NCBI GenBank assembly: GCA_902773325.1
Contig: CACYDW010000068.1
Coordinates: 1-44,725, forward strand
Length of the DNA: 44,725 nt
Direction: 5' to 3'
Source of the DNA: an uncultured Ruminococcus sp.
Lineage (GTDB): Bacteria > Bacillota > Clostridia > Oscillospirales > Acutalibacteraceae
A model generated the notes under the pieces. That model saw only the letters and a program-made list of their open reading frames with translations. It searched no databases and had not been told where the DNA came from. Positions 8,120-15,547 of the stretch are shown one piece after another (the first letter of the stretch is position 1; every line of letters begins with the position of its first letter). A program made the translations under genes and the position numbers.

Positions 8120-8149
8120 TTGCAAACCACCGCTTCTTTCTGGTATAAT
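8120..8149 (+). promoter_or_regulatory. sigma-A promoter of recombinase-like gene
   Basis: TTGCAA (8120-8125), 18 bases, TATAAT (8144-8149). An in-frame ATG at 8148 overlaps the -10, so it cannot be the real start; the gene begins at GTG 8187. Confidence 0.7.
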
Positions 8150-8186
8150 GGCATCAGTACTATTCGGTTCGGAAGGAGATGAAACA

Positions 8187-9608
8187 GTGAAAAAACTGAA
8201 CGCGGTAATTTACCTATCCCCTGGAGCTGATCAGGTGTTGCTGACACCCTCTCAGCTTCAGGAGCTAAGAGAGTTTGCTGATGCAAACGGATATTGTGTC
8301 ATTGCGGAGTATAACGCTGACACAGATTTTGCATCACTCCTCACACAGCACAGTGAAACTTCGGATACGTTAGTTCATGATCAGTATGATGCCGTGATCG
8401 TGTGGAATGACAGTTCGCTGGGAAGCAGCAGGCAAGCAGCAGATTATCATAAATATCTGATTTACCGCAGCGGCAGAAGGCTTCTTCGGCTTGATCAGAG
8501 TGACAGCCCCCTGAGTATGGAGAACATGCTGGCAGAGCTGATGAACATCGTCGGTAATGCTTACTGTCAGGAAATGAAAAAAAACATCGGAAGCTGGCAG
8601 TACCAACGGGCGCTGCGGGCAAGACATATAGGTGGCAAGCTTCCTTATGGGTATCGTCTGGGGAGGTCTAATGAATACGTTATCAATATCAATGAGGCTT
8701 ATATTGTCAATTTGATTTTTTCACAATTTGCACAGTACGGCAACCCCGGATTTGTTCTGGAGCAGATCAAAGCTTATATGATGAGCGAGCATTATGAAAA
8801 GACCTTTACCATGGACGAACTGATAAACATTCTGACGGAAGAAAAATACATAGGTACTTATTCCTACAAAAATCTTTTCCGCAAGACAGAGAGTACTCCG
8901 GCGCTTGTCAGCAGACCCATGTATTTCCGTGCCCTCAGACAATACTATACGTTTAAGAAAGAAATTCTGGAGCAATGGAGCTATTCCGATACACTGCTCG
9001 ACGGCAAGCTGTATTGCGGCAAATGCGGTGCACCAATGGCAGCATCGACCTATACGCCTGAAAACCTCGAAGAAGAAGAAAACGGCTACTGCTGCACTTC
9101 GGGTGCTGCTGCAGGATGTTATAACATAACCTCCCGGACAAAATGGCTCGAAGCTTATGTGCTCAATGAGGTTCTCAAACTGTTTGATGACGAAGATGTC
9201 ATTGAATCCGTTGCAGAAAGACTATGGAATCAGTATATAAAGACGTTGAATGCAGAATCACAGTTGAAAGCCCTTGCATCAGAGCGGCAGAATATCAGGA
9301 ATATGAACGAATCATTCTTATATATGACCGGAAGATACAATAAGGATTCCGAACCGATCATGACACGTGAAAGCTTCAGCCTGCTTTTCAATCAGGTCAA
9401 AAGACTGCCGGCAGAGCAGCGCTCTGTGCAGCATCAGTTGATTGACTTGTTTGTAAACTCGGTTTTCATAGAGGACGATTATATCTATATCCGCTTTAAT
9501 TTCAGCGGGGAGAACAGCGAGCATTTTCGCAGCGGAATAACCCCTTACCGCATTATGGAGTATGTTGACGTTTTTGACAGCCACATGGCGAATCTTTTCT
9601 ATGAATAA
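8187..9608 (+). CDS. large serine recombinase-family protein, catalytic residues apparently lost
   Basis: A 473-residue protein starting at GTG 8187, six bases after GGAAGGAGAT. It keeps the architecture of large serine recombinases: resolvase-like domain (1-130), linking helix, recombinase domain (about 140-255, with GGKLPYGYRLG and EEKYIGTYSY), a zinc ribbon (LYCGKCGAPM, then CC and C around 280-320) and a C-terminal helical region. The catalytic motif Tyr-x-Arg-x-Ser is absent: after Tyr9 the expected Arg is Ser11 and the expected nucleophile Ser is Gly13. The usual Asp-Arg-Leu-Ser-Arg is replaced by NDSSLGSSR, and the Asn-Arg-Pro motif is missing. The frame is intact and it has its own promoter, so it may be a domesticated DNA-binding protein rather than debris. 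It sits next to tRNA-Val, but no element boundaries were seen. Confidence 0.8.
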   Translation: MKKLNAVIYLSPGADQVLLTPSQLQELREFADANGYCVIAEYNADTDFASLLTQHSETSDTLVHDQYDAVIVWNDSSLGSSRQAADYHKYLIYRSGRRLLRLDQSDSPLSMENMLAELMNIVGNAYCQEMKKNIGSWQYQRALRARHIGGKLPYGYRLGRSNEYVININEAYIVNLIFSQFAQYGNPGFVLEQIKAYMMSEHYEKTFTMDELINILTEEKYIGTYSYKNLFRKTESTPALVSRPMYFRALRQYYTFKKEILEQWSYSDTLLDGKLYCGKCGAPMAASTYTPENLEEEENGYCCTSGAAAGCYNITSRTKWLEAYVLNEVLKLFDDEDVIESVAERLWNQYIKTLNAESQLKALASERQNIRNMNESFLYMTGRYNKDSEPIMTRESFSLLFNQVKRLPAEQRSVQHQLIDLFVNSVFIEDDYIYIRFNFSGENSEHFRSGITPYRIMEYVDVFDSHMANLFYE

Positions 9609-9687
9609 GAGGTGCAGGGCACGGTTGATTGAGTGATTCTTCTATTATTCTATTGCTTTGATAAAGGATTTTTGTCAATTTGCGGGC

Positions 9688-9716
9688 TTGCCTGATCGTA
9701 AGAAATGCTATATACT
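9688..9716 (+). promoter_or_regulatory. sigma-A promoter of degV-family gene
   Basis: TTGCCT (9688-9693), 17 bases, TATACT (9711-9716). The start codon is 33 bases downstream. Confidence 0.55.
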
Positions 9717-9749
9717 AATAGTGAGAATCAGAATAAAGGAGGAGTAACT

Positions 9750-10622
9750 ATGCCCACTACGGCTATAGCAACAGACAGCAACAGCGGTCTTACAAGGGCA
9801 CAGGCGAAAAAATACGGTATTTATCTTCTGCCTATGTCTTTCAGGGTGAATGATAAGGTCTGCTATGAAGAGGTAGACCTTACCCAGCAGGAGTTCTATA
9901 AACTGATAGCCGACCCGAAAACCACTGTTTCGACCAGCCAGCCATCTCCGAGCGAATACATAGACTTCTGGAAAGGAATCCTTGCTGATTATGATGAGCT
10001 GGTATATATTCCGATGTCATCAGGATTGAGCGGCTCTTACAATACTGCCTCTATTATTGCACAGGATTTTGGCGGCAGAGTACACGTTGTCAATAACCAA
10101 AGAATATCCGTTACACAGTATCAGTCTGTTTTAGATGCCGTTGGCATGGCGCAGATCGGTATAGGCGGGGAGCACATTAAGGCAAGACTGGAAGAAGAAA
10201 AATTCGAGTCGAGTATATATATCATGGTCAATGATCTGAAATACCTCAAACGTGGCGGAAGGGTCACAGCGGCAGGGGCGCTGATAGCGAGTGTCATGAA
10301 CCTGAAGCCGGTATTACAGATTCAAGGGGAAAAGCTGGATGCTTATGCGAAGTGCAGGGGAATCGCTTCTGCCAAAAATACAATGCTTGACGCGATGCAC
10401 AAGGATTTTGACGGTCGTTTCAAGGATTATGTAGAGGCAAAGGAAATGCAGCTGCTCTATTCATATTCCAATATGCCCGATGGCGAGATCGACCAGTGGA
10501 AGAAAGAAATCAAAAGATCCTTTCCGGGCATGAAGCTGAAGGGTGCGCCGCTTTCACTGAGTATCGGTTGCCATATCGGCCCCGGTTCGCTTGCAATTGC
10601 GTGTTCAAAGATTACCAAGTAA
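9750..10622 (+). CDS. DegV family fatty-acid-binding protein
   Basis: A 290-residue cytoplasmic protein beginning at ATG 9750 after AAAGGAGGAG. It has the DegV landmarks: TDSNSGL near the N terminus, PMSSGLSGSYNTA, the basic loop YLKRGGRV and the C-terminal SIGCHIGPGSLAIA. DegV/FakB proteins bind a single fatty acid and, with FakA, deliver it for phosphorylation. No fakA is visible here, so the partner would be elsewhere. It is monocistronic by its promoter and the inverted repeat after its stop. Length is normal for the family. Confidence 0.9.
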   Translation: MPTTAIATDSNSGLTRAQAKKYGIYLLPMSFRVNDKVCYEEVDLTQQEFYKLIADPKTTVSTSQPSPSEYIDFWKGILADYDELVYIPMSSGLSGSYNTASIIAQDFGGRVHVVNNQRISVTQYQSVLDAVGMAQIGIGGEHIKARLEEEKFESSIYIMVNDLKYLKRGGRVTAAGALIASVMNLKPVLQIQGEKLDAYAKCRGIASAKNTMLDAMHKDFDGRFKDYVEAKEMQLLYSYSNMPDGEIDQWKKEIKRSFPGMKLKGAPLSLSIGCHIGPGSLAIACSKITK

Positions 10623-10643
10623 TACAACAGAGCCTGAAAGCAC

Positions 10644-10692
10644 ATTATCAAAGGCATTTTTTTCAATCATGTAAAAACTGCCTTTGGATAAT
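10644..10692 (+). repeat. inverted repeat after degV gene, possible terminator
   Basis: ATTATC-AAAGGCA (10644-10656) pairs with TGCCTTT-GGATAAT (10679-10692), 13 pairs with one bulged base around a 22-base loop containing seven T. It may act as a terminator or be a remnant of a small inverted-repeat element. Confidence 0.45.
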
Positions 10693-10695
10693 GAA

Positions 10696-10760
10696 TTGGG
10701 GGGCAGGGGTTCTCTGATGCCCCGGGAGAGCAAGCCGCAAGGCGCGGTTTGATTGGTTGT
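10696..10760 (+). repeat. GC-rich intergenic element (copy 1)
   Basis: TTGGGGGGCAGGGGT opens a hairpin GGGGCA...TGCCCC (10700-10723), followed by a second small stem around CCGCAAGGCGCGG. Its first 15 bases match the element at 20187 with a single difference. It looks like a dispersed intergenic repeat. Confidence 0.4.
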
Positions 10761-10788
10761 CGGGCTGAAAACAGGAGCGTAGGAGCAA

Positions 10789-11328
10789 ATGAATTATTTC
10801 GGGCATCTTCACACTATCAATCGCCACAAACGCATGGTCATGTCGCTGTGCTTTAAGGTGGGACTCTATCGTCAGGGACTGCTGCATGATCTTTCCAAGT
10901 ATTCACCTGTCGAGTTTCTGGTGGGAGTAAAGTATTATCAGGGAACACGCAGCCCCAACAATGCCGAACGAGAGGCGAAAGGGTATAGCGCGGCATGGCT
11001 TCATCATAAAGGAAGAAATAAGCATCATCTGGAATACTGGATCGATTACAGTCCGGAGGGAGATCATACTATGACAGGTATGAAAATGCCCTTGAAATAT
11101 GTCGTAGAGATGTTTTGCGACAGAGTGGCGGCATCGAAGAATTATCGCGGAAAGCTTTATCGTGATTCTGACCCCTATGAGTATTATATGAATTCCAGAC
11201 ATCATTATATCATTCACGAGGATACAGCCGCCCTGCTTGAAAGCTTGCTGTTGATGCTCAAGGACGATGGCGAGGCTGAAACGCTAAGATATATAAGAAA
11301 TCAGGTCTTAAAATCAAGAAATTACTGA
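10789..11328 (+). CDS. DUF5662 family protein
   Basis: A 179-residue protein after AGGAG. It resembles the DUF5662 family: YFGHLHTINRHKRMV at the N terminus, then GLLHDLSKYSPVEF, HHKGRNKHHLEYWIDY and CDRVAASKNY. The His-Asp pair in LLHDLSK and the His-rich HHKG...HH block recall HD-domain metal phosphohydrolases, but no substrate is known to me. No membrane segment or signal peptide. It stands alone between an intergenic repeat and the promoter of the SipW locus. Confidence 0.8.
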   Translation: MNYFGHLHTINRHKRMVMSLCFKVGLYRQGLLHDLSKYSPVEFLVGVKYYQGTRSPNNAEREAKGYSAAWLHHKGRNKHHLEYWIDYSPEGDHTMTGMKMPLKYVVEMFCDRVAASKNYRGKLYRDSDPYEYYMNSRHHYIIHEDTAALLESLLLMLKDDGEAETLRYIRNQVLKSRNY

Positions 11329-11407
11329 CCCTTTTGTGAATATTGCAGTATTATTGAATAAATACTGCACTGATTTTGTTACAAATAGAGGAATTATAAA
11401 GAATAAC

Positions 11408-11436
11408 TTTACATTTCCCAGAAAAAGAGTTATAAT
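11408..11436 (+). promoter_or_regulatory. sigma-A promoter of first SipW locus
   Basis: TTTACA (11408-11413), 17 bases, TATAAT (11431-11436). Confidence 0.7.
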
Positions 11437-11442
11437 ATATAC

Positions 11443-11731
11443 AAGATTATGGATGTGAGGCAAAAGGAAGCTGGATGCGTTCGCGGGTTTGTTCTTGCAT
11501 TTTTATGAATGTGATGACACGGCGGGGCGTGAGGTGTTTAGTTTTGCTTTTACAAATCTGTAAGATTGCATTTTGGTTCCAGTCGATCGTAGCTTTGTTT
11601 ACGGGTTTTTGATTCCGGACAGAGCTGCAAAGAAAGAAAAGCTGTCTTGAGTGTTTTGAAACAAATGAGCCGCATGATCCGGGCTCTTTGCTTGTCAGAT
11701 GCTTTGCGCTGATAGCTTTGGGTGAAGGGGT
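11443..11731 (+). promoter_or_regulatory. long 5' leader of sipW (about 290 bases)
   Basis: This stretch has no gene. It holds one modest stem, GAGCC...GGGCTC near 11670-11690 followed by TTTGCTTG, which might attenuate transcription. A 16-base direct repeat (ATAGCTTTGGRTGAAG) at 11712-11727 and 11741-11756 spans the translation start. I did not recognise a known riboswitch. Confidence 0.4.
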
Positions 11732-12502
11732 GTGATATTTATAGCTTTGGATGAAGATGCAAAGGATACGGCAGAGGAAAATGCAGAAGGCAGCGAAGCA
11801 GCCCTTTCTGAGGAGGACTCATCTGATATACTGACCGAAGAAAAAAGAGCTGAATCGACCGGTGCAAAGGTCATGAGTATCTTGTTTACTGTGTTTATTT
11901 ATCTTTTGTCTGCCGGCATCATAATTGCTGCTTTACTCTTTGCCTTTAATGTCTCACCGGACAAGTCGATTTTCGGATACAGATATTACACTGTACTGAC
12001 CGGATCAATGGCTCCGTCATATAATACCGGAGATATGATCTTTGTGCAGATCGTGGATCCTGAAACGATAGAAGTCAATGATGTAATTACCTTTAACCCA
12101 TCCAAGGACAGCGATGCTTACCTTACGCATAGAGTTTCCGAGAAAATCGAAAATTATATGGGTTCGGGTATTACCTGTTTCCGGACAAAGGGTGACTCCA
12201 ATAACACAGAGGACGGATTCCTCATTGAGGGCAGCCGTATTATTGGCGTGGTAAGGTTTAAGCTTCCCGGATTCGGTTATGTTGTCAGGTTCTGCCAGCT
12301 AGGGTGGTACTATATTGTACCGGTGTTGGTTATGATCGCTGTATTCCTCCATTTGCTGAAAAAATATTTCTTGATGGAGAATGATGACGGTGAGGACGAT
12401 GACGATGACGACAACGGTGATGACAAAGAGCAGGATGATCGTTCAGATGATACCGAAGAAGTAAAAATCGATGGTGTTTCCGTAAAAACAGAAGCCCAGT
12501 GA
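11732..12502 (+). CDS. sipW: SipW-type (ER-type) signal peptidase I
   Basis: A 256-residue membrane protease. An acidic N-terminal tail (1-45) precedes the first membrane helix (47-72). The catalytic Ser92 lies in LTGSMAPSYNTGD, and His133 in YLTHRV replaces the Lys of ordinary bacterial signal peptidases; this Ser/His pair defines the SipW/ER type. A second helix (about 195-220) is followed by a very acidic Asp-rich tail. The start is GTG 11732, six bases after GGTGA; a nearby duplication blurs this choice. SipW enzymes process TasA/BsaA-like proteins, and the next gene encodes one. Confidence 0.9.
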   Translation: MIFIALDEDAKDTAEENAEGSEAALSEEDSSDILTEEKRAESTGAKVMSILFTVFIYLLSAGIIIAALLFAFNVSPDKSIFGYRYYTVLTGSMAPSYNTGDMIFVQIVDPETIEVNDVITFNPSKDSDAYLTHRVSEKIENYMGSGITCFRTKGDSNNTEDGFLIEGSRIIGVVRFKLPGFGYVVRFCQLGWYYIVPVLVMIAVFLHLLKKYFLMENDDGEDDDDDDNGDDKEQDDRSDDTEEVKIDGVSVKTEAQ

Positions 12503-12549
12503 TATAAGCTCAGTTTCTGTGAACCGACAGACAGCGTTAACGGATTGAT

Positions 12550-12599
12550 GTTTGTCGGGCAAACCGTAGCGATACGGCGATGTTGGCCCATTATATGGG
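12550..12599 (+). promoter_or_regulatory. three-hairpin leader upstream of bsaA-like gene
   Basis: Three short stems lie in a row in the gap between sipW and its cargo gene: GTTTG/CAAAC (12550-12564), CCGT/ACGG (12564-12577) and CCCAT/ATGGG (12587-12599). There is no T tract and no clear promoter, so RNA processing or stabilisation of the cargo message is more likely than termination. Confidence 0.35.
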
Positions 12600-12641
12600 A
12601 ATATTTCCTTGAACCAAATATATATAAAGGAGAAATGAATT

Positions 12642-13709
12642 ATGGCAAGCAAATCAAAGCAGAGAAGACGCGTGCTCGGTGCGTCATGTATTCTTGCTGC
12701 ACTGATCGTTGCTGGTTCATCGTTTGCATGGTTTACATCAGCAGATGAAGTAGTTAATAAGCTCAGTGCTGAGAATACCTACAATGTAGTAATCACCGAG
12801 GACTTTACACCCCCTCCGCCCGATGATCCTTGGACACCCGGCGAGAAGATCACTAAGGAAGCAGGCGTTGTTAACACCGGTAACGTTAATTCTATCGTAA
12901 GCGTTGCTCTTTCCAGCAAGATTTCTGTTGTAAAGAAGGAACTTGTCGCATCAACTGCGGTTCCCGGTTCCGCATCAGCTTCAACCAAAACGTATAAAGA
13001 GTTGACTGCTGCAGAAGTAACTGCTCTTCAGTCTGGCGGACGTCTCGTTCATACGAGCGCAACAACAGCCAACGGCGCTGGTGTCTATGTATATCATAGA
13101 GCAGAAACCGGTGATCCAGAAAAGGATTATGTTGCTTATTACAAAGCAGATGACGGTAAGTTCTATGGTGTAGATGAGGTTACAGTTACAAGAGACAGTA
13201 CAACCGGCGATGTAACCGGAGTAGCATACAAGTTTGTTGTTTTTGGTGATGCTGTTACATACAATGACAGTGATTTCACTTATGCTATTGTTAGCAATAA
13301 TATTGAAGCTTCTGTTGATACAGATGGCGATGATACTACAACAGACGATGTTATCAAGATTATCATTGAACGCGCAAATATCGGCGCAACTGGTGACACA
13401 TGGACGCAGCTCAGCGCAACAGAGTATGGCTACAATCAGATTCTTGCAGCTGGCAGAAATTCTTCCGATTTTATTCTTTCCGCAACACTGTCGGCAGATA
13501 CAAAGAAAGAGGCTTTTGTAAGCTTCGATTATGATCTCACAATCAAGTCTAAGTCTGCTCAGGAAGTTGAAGGTAATGATCCTGCTGCTGCTTACAAGGC
13601 AGAATGTATCGATGCCTCAGATAATTATAGAGTTGCAGCTACCGCATCAACCCAGAATGCATCCGGTGATGTAGTACCCGGTACAGTCACATGGACTCTT
13701 CGTTCATAA
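12642..13709 (+). CDS. BsaA/TasA-like SipW-dependent matrix protein
   Basis: A 355-residue secreted protein after AAAGGAG. The N terminus is basic (SKSKQRRR), then hydrophobic to about residue 30, followed by the SipW-cargo pattern FAWFTSADEVVNKLSAE. The body begins with a beta-strand motif (ITEDF, a proline run, WTPGEKITKEAGVVNTGNVNSIV) typical of TasA/BsaA pilin-like proteins. A roughly 150-residue Thr/Asp-rich insertion follows, and it ends with a beta-rich segment. There is no sorting signal. Such proteins form amyloid-like or pilus-like fibres in biofilm. Its codons look highly biased, in line with strong expression. Confidence 0.85.
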   Translation: MASKSKQRRRVLGASCILAALIVAGSSFAWFTSADEVVNKLSAENTYNVVITEDFTPPPPDDPWTPGEKITKEAGVVNTGNVNSIVSVALSSKISVVKKELVASTAVPGSASASTKTYKELTAAEVTALQSGGRLVHTSATTANGAGVYVYHRAETGDPEKDYVAYYKADDGKFYGVDEVTVTRDSTTGDVTGVAYKFVVFGDAVTYNDSDFTYAIVSNNIEASVDTDGDDTTTDDVIKIIIERANIGATGDTWTQLSATEYGYNQILAAGRNSSDFILSATLSADTKKEAFVSFDYDLTIKSKSAQEVEGNDPAAAYKAECIDASDNYRVAATASTQNASGDVVPGTVTWTLRS

Positions 13710-13746
13710 TTTTAGTTTCCTTTGAATAGTGTCTGTTTACAAATGT

Positions 13747-13774
13747 TATGCCGCCGCAGCAATGCGGCGGCATA
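13747..13774 (+). terminator. strong hairpin after bsaA-like gene, no T tract
   Basis: TATGCCGCCGC, loop AGCAAT, GCGGCGGCATA: eleven perfect pairs. Without a T run it probably does not end transcription fully. It may protect the 3' end of the cargo message or reduce expression of the anchor gene. Confidence 0.55.
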
Positions 13775-13805
13775 CATTAAAATTTCAAAGAAGGAGAGCT
13801 GCCGT

Positions 13806-14564
13806 GTGAAAAAGCGATTCAATAAAATCATGTCCTTCATTTTTGCGGCAGTTTTGCTTTTGTGCCTGTCAGTTCCTGCTGATGCGGTAGTGGAATTGCC
13901 CGATGGCTCTGTTGCCGGACTTCCCGAAAAGTTGGTTGTTCTTGATGATGAGGGACAATCCGTCAACGAACTGGGAGAATATTTCTTTCAGGTCGAGGGC
14001 ATGCGTGAAGGCGTGACCTACACAAAAAAAGTGCAGATCATGAATATGCGTCAGGATAAGTCTTATGAAATCAGCTTTCGAACTGAGCCTTTGACCAACA
14101 TTGGTTCGATTGACCTTGAGAAAGAATGTACTTGTCATATCACACTTGACGGAAAGACCATTTATGACGGAAAAGTGACGGGTGAAGGCACTCCCAATAT
14201 CACTTTGGAAGCGGCAAGTCTTGGAAAATATGCACCGGGTCAGAGCAGAGTGCTGGTTTGCAGCATTACCTGGGACGGCTCGACTGCCGGAGGTCACATT
14301 GATAACGGCAGAAAGGTCGTTACCGCAGAAGGTACGGTCGTTGAGCGTGAAAAAACCGGCAGTGAGTATATAAGCGGTCAGACTACTTTCAAGTGGATCT
14401 TCTTTGCACAGGTTGCAGAGGAGGATACTCCTGTTCCGCATACAGGGGGACTGATTACTTACGGCATCATTATTCTGGTGTTGGCTGCGGCAGTGGCTGT
14501 CATGCTCTTTCTGGTTCATAAAAAGAAAAAAGCCGAAGCAAGGGCACAGGCAATTGCTTCATAA
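13806..14564 (+). CDS. sortase-anchored partner of the SipW matrix protein
   Basis: A 252-residue protein starting at GTG 13806, nine bases after AAGGAG. It has a signal peptide (1-26, ending PADA), a beta-rich ectodomain, and a C-terminal wall-sorting tail: VPHTG, a hydrophobic helix and KKKKAEAR. VPHTG is a plausible sortase motif (LPXTG-like). As the third gene of a SipW locus it is a candidate wall anchor or assembly factor for the fibre protein upstream, a role like that of TapA in Bacillus, although I see no sequence similarity to TapA. No sortase gene lies in the window. Confidence 0.75.
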   Translation: MKKRFNKIMSFIFAAVLLLCLSVPADAVVELPDGSVAGLPEKLVVLDDEGQSVNELGEYFFQVEGMREGVTYTKKVQIMNMRQDKSYEISFRTEPLTNIGSIDLEKECTCHITLDGKTIYDGKVTGEGTPNITLEAASLGKYAPGQSRVLVCSITWDGSTAGGHIDNGRKVVTAEGTVVEREKTGSEYISGQTTFKWIFFAQVAEEDTPVPHTGGLITYGIIILVLAAAVAVMLFLVHKKKKAEARAQAIAS

Positions 14565-14566
14565 TT

Positions 14567-14600
14567 AAAAAACACAGATCCGTTTGGGTCTGTGTTTTTT
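14567..14600 (+). terminator. intrinsic terminator of first SipW locus
   Basis: AAAAAACACAGATCC, loop GTTT and GGGTCTGTGTTTTTT form a stem with poly-A on one side and poly-T on the other; it could work in both directions. Confidence 0.9.
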
Positions 14601-14657
14601 GTGTCATAGAAAAAGATATTTTTTTTGCTCATAATACTTTTAATCGACACCTCAATA

Positions 14658-14666
14658 TGTTATAAT
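14658..14666 (+). promoter_or_regulatory. extended -10 promoter of rlmB operon
   Basis: TGTTATAAT is an extended -10. The -35 region is poor. The leader to rlmB is about 100 bases with nothing else recognised. Confidence 0.5.
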
Positions 14667-14771
14667 ACAAGAGGTTAAATGCTTAACCGACTAAAGTACT
14701 AAATCAAGAGGACTGAACATCATTCAGACTATTTGCTGTTAGTATAACATGAATTGATTAAGGTGAAGAAC

Positions 14772-15545
14772 TTGAACGAAAATAATGAGAAGAATAATGA
14801 TGTAATAGCAGGTAGAAACCCGGTTTCCGAAGCTTTACGGTCAGGACGTGCCATAGACAGCCTGTTGATTGCCAAAGGAGAGCTGAACGGCTCTGTCAAG
14901 GTCATCGTTGCAAAAGCAAAGGCTATGAAAATACCGATCAAAGAGGTAGACAGAAAAAAACTGGATTATTTGTGCGGTGGGGCAGTGCATCAGGGGATCG
15001 CCGCGCTTGCAGCCGTAAAGGAATATGCGACTGTCGATGATATTTTTTCACTTGCAGCAGAAAAGAAAGAGCCGCCGTTCATCGTCGTACTTGATGAGAT
15101 TGAGGACTCCCACAATCTCGGCGCGATTATCAGAACTGCCGAATGTGCAGGTGCTCATGGTATTATTATTCCTAAACGCCGCAGTGCAGGGCTGAGCTAT
15201 GCAGTCGGAAAAGCATCTGCCGGTGCATACGAATATATGCCTGTTGCGCGCGTGACCAATATAGCCGTACTGCTTGATGAACTGAAGGAACGCGGTTGTT
15301 GGATCTACGGCGCGGATATGAACGGCTCGACGTATGCCGAAAACAAGCTGACAGGTGCATGTGCACTTGTGATCGGCTCTGAGGGGAATGGCATCAGCAG
15401 ACTTGTGAGAGAGAAGTGCGATGTTATACTTTCATTGCCGATGTGCGGGAAGATCAACTCTCTGAATGCGTCCGTAGCGGCAGGCATTCTCATGTATGAA
15501 TTTACCCGCCAGAGATTACATATCAATGCAGTGAACGGAGGATAA
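14772..15545 (+). CDS. rlmB: 23S rRNA 2'-O-methyltransferase, RlmB/TrmH family
   Basis: A 257-residue SpoU-family methyltransferase. It has the N-terminal substrate-binding domain (AGRNPVSEAL, then GAVHQGIAA) and the three knot motifs: EDSHNLGAIIRTAECAGAHG, ALVIGSEGNGIS and INSLNASVAAGILMYE. The family methylates ribose on 23S rRNA (G2251 in E. coli), using S-adenosylmethionine. The start is TTG 14772, seven bases after AAGGTG; a further TTG at 14754 would add six residues but lacks a site. It leads an operon with the two following genes. Confidence 0.9.
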   Translation: MNENNEKNNDVIAGRNPVSEALRSGRAIDSLLIAKGELNGSVKVIVAKAKAMKIPIKEVDRKKLDYLCGGAVHQGIAALAAVKEYATVDDIFSLAAEKKEPPFIVVLDEIEDSHNLGAIIRTAECAGAHGIIIPKRRSAGLSYAVGKASAGAYEYMPVARVTNIAVLLDELKERGCWIYGADMNGSTYAENKLTGACALVIGSEGNGISRLVREKCDVILSLPMCGKINSLNASVAAGILMYEFTRQRLHINAVNGG

Positions 15546-15547
15546 TC

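Noticed and set aside
8148-8186. Earlier ATG for the recombinase-like gene
   Set aside because: This ATG overlaps the TATAAT promoter box, so it would not be in the transcript; GTG 8187 has a proper ribosome binding site.
8068-8187. Attachment site of an integrative element at tRNA-Val
   Set aside because: No second copy of the tRNA 3' end was seen downstream, and the neighbouring genes are not element-like.
12550-12580. Possible cyclic-di-GMP-I riboswitch before the bsaA-like gene
   Set aside because: GGGCAAACC matches a piece of the consensus, but the GNRA loop and the GGGACGCAAAGCC part are missing.
13869-14519. Minus-strand frame of 216 codons
   Set aside because: Lies fully inside the sortase-anchored gene, which has signal peptide, sorting tail and ribosome binding site.
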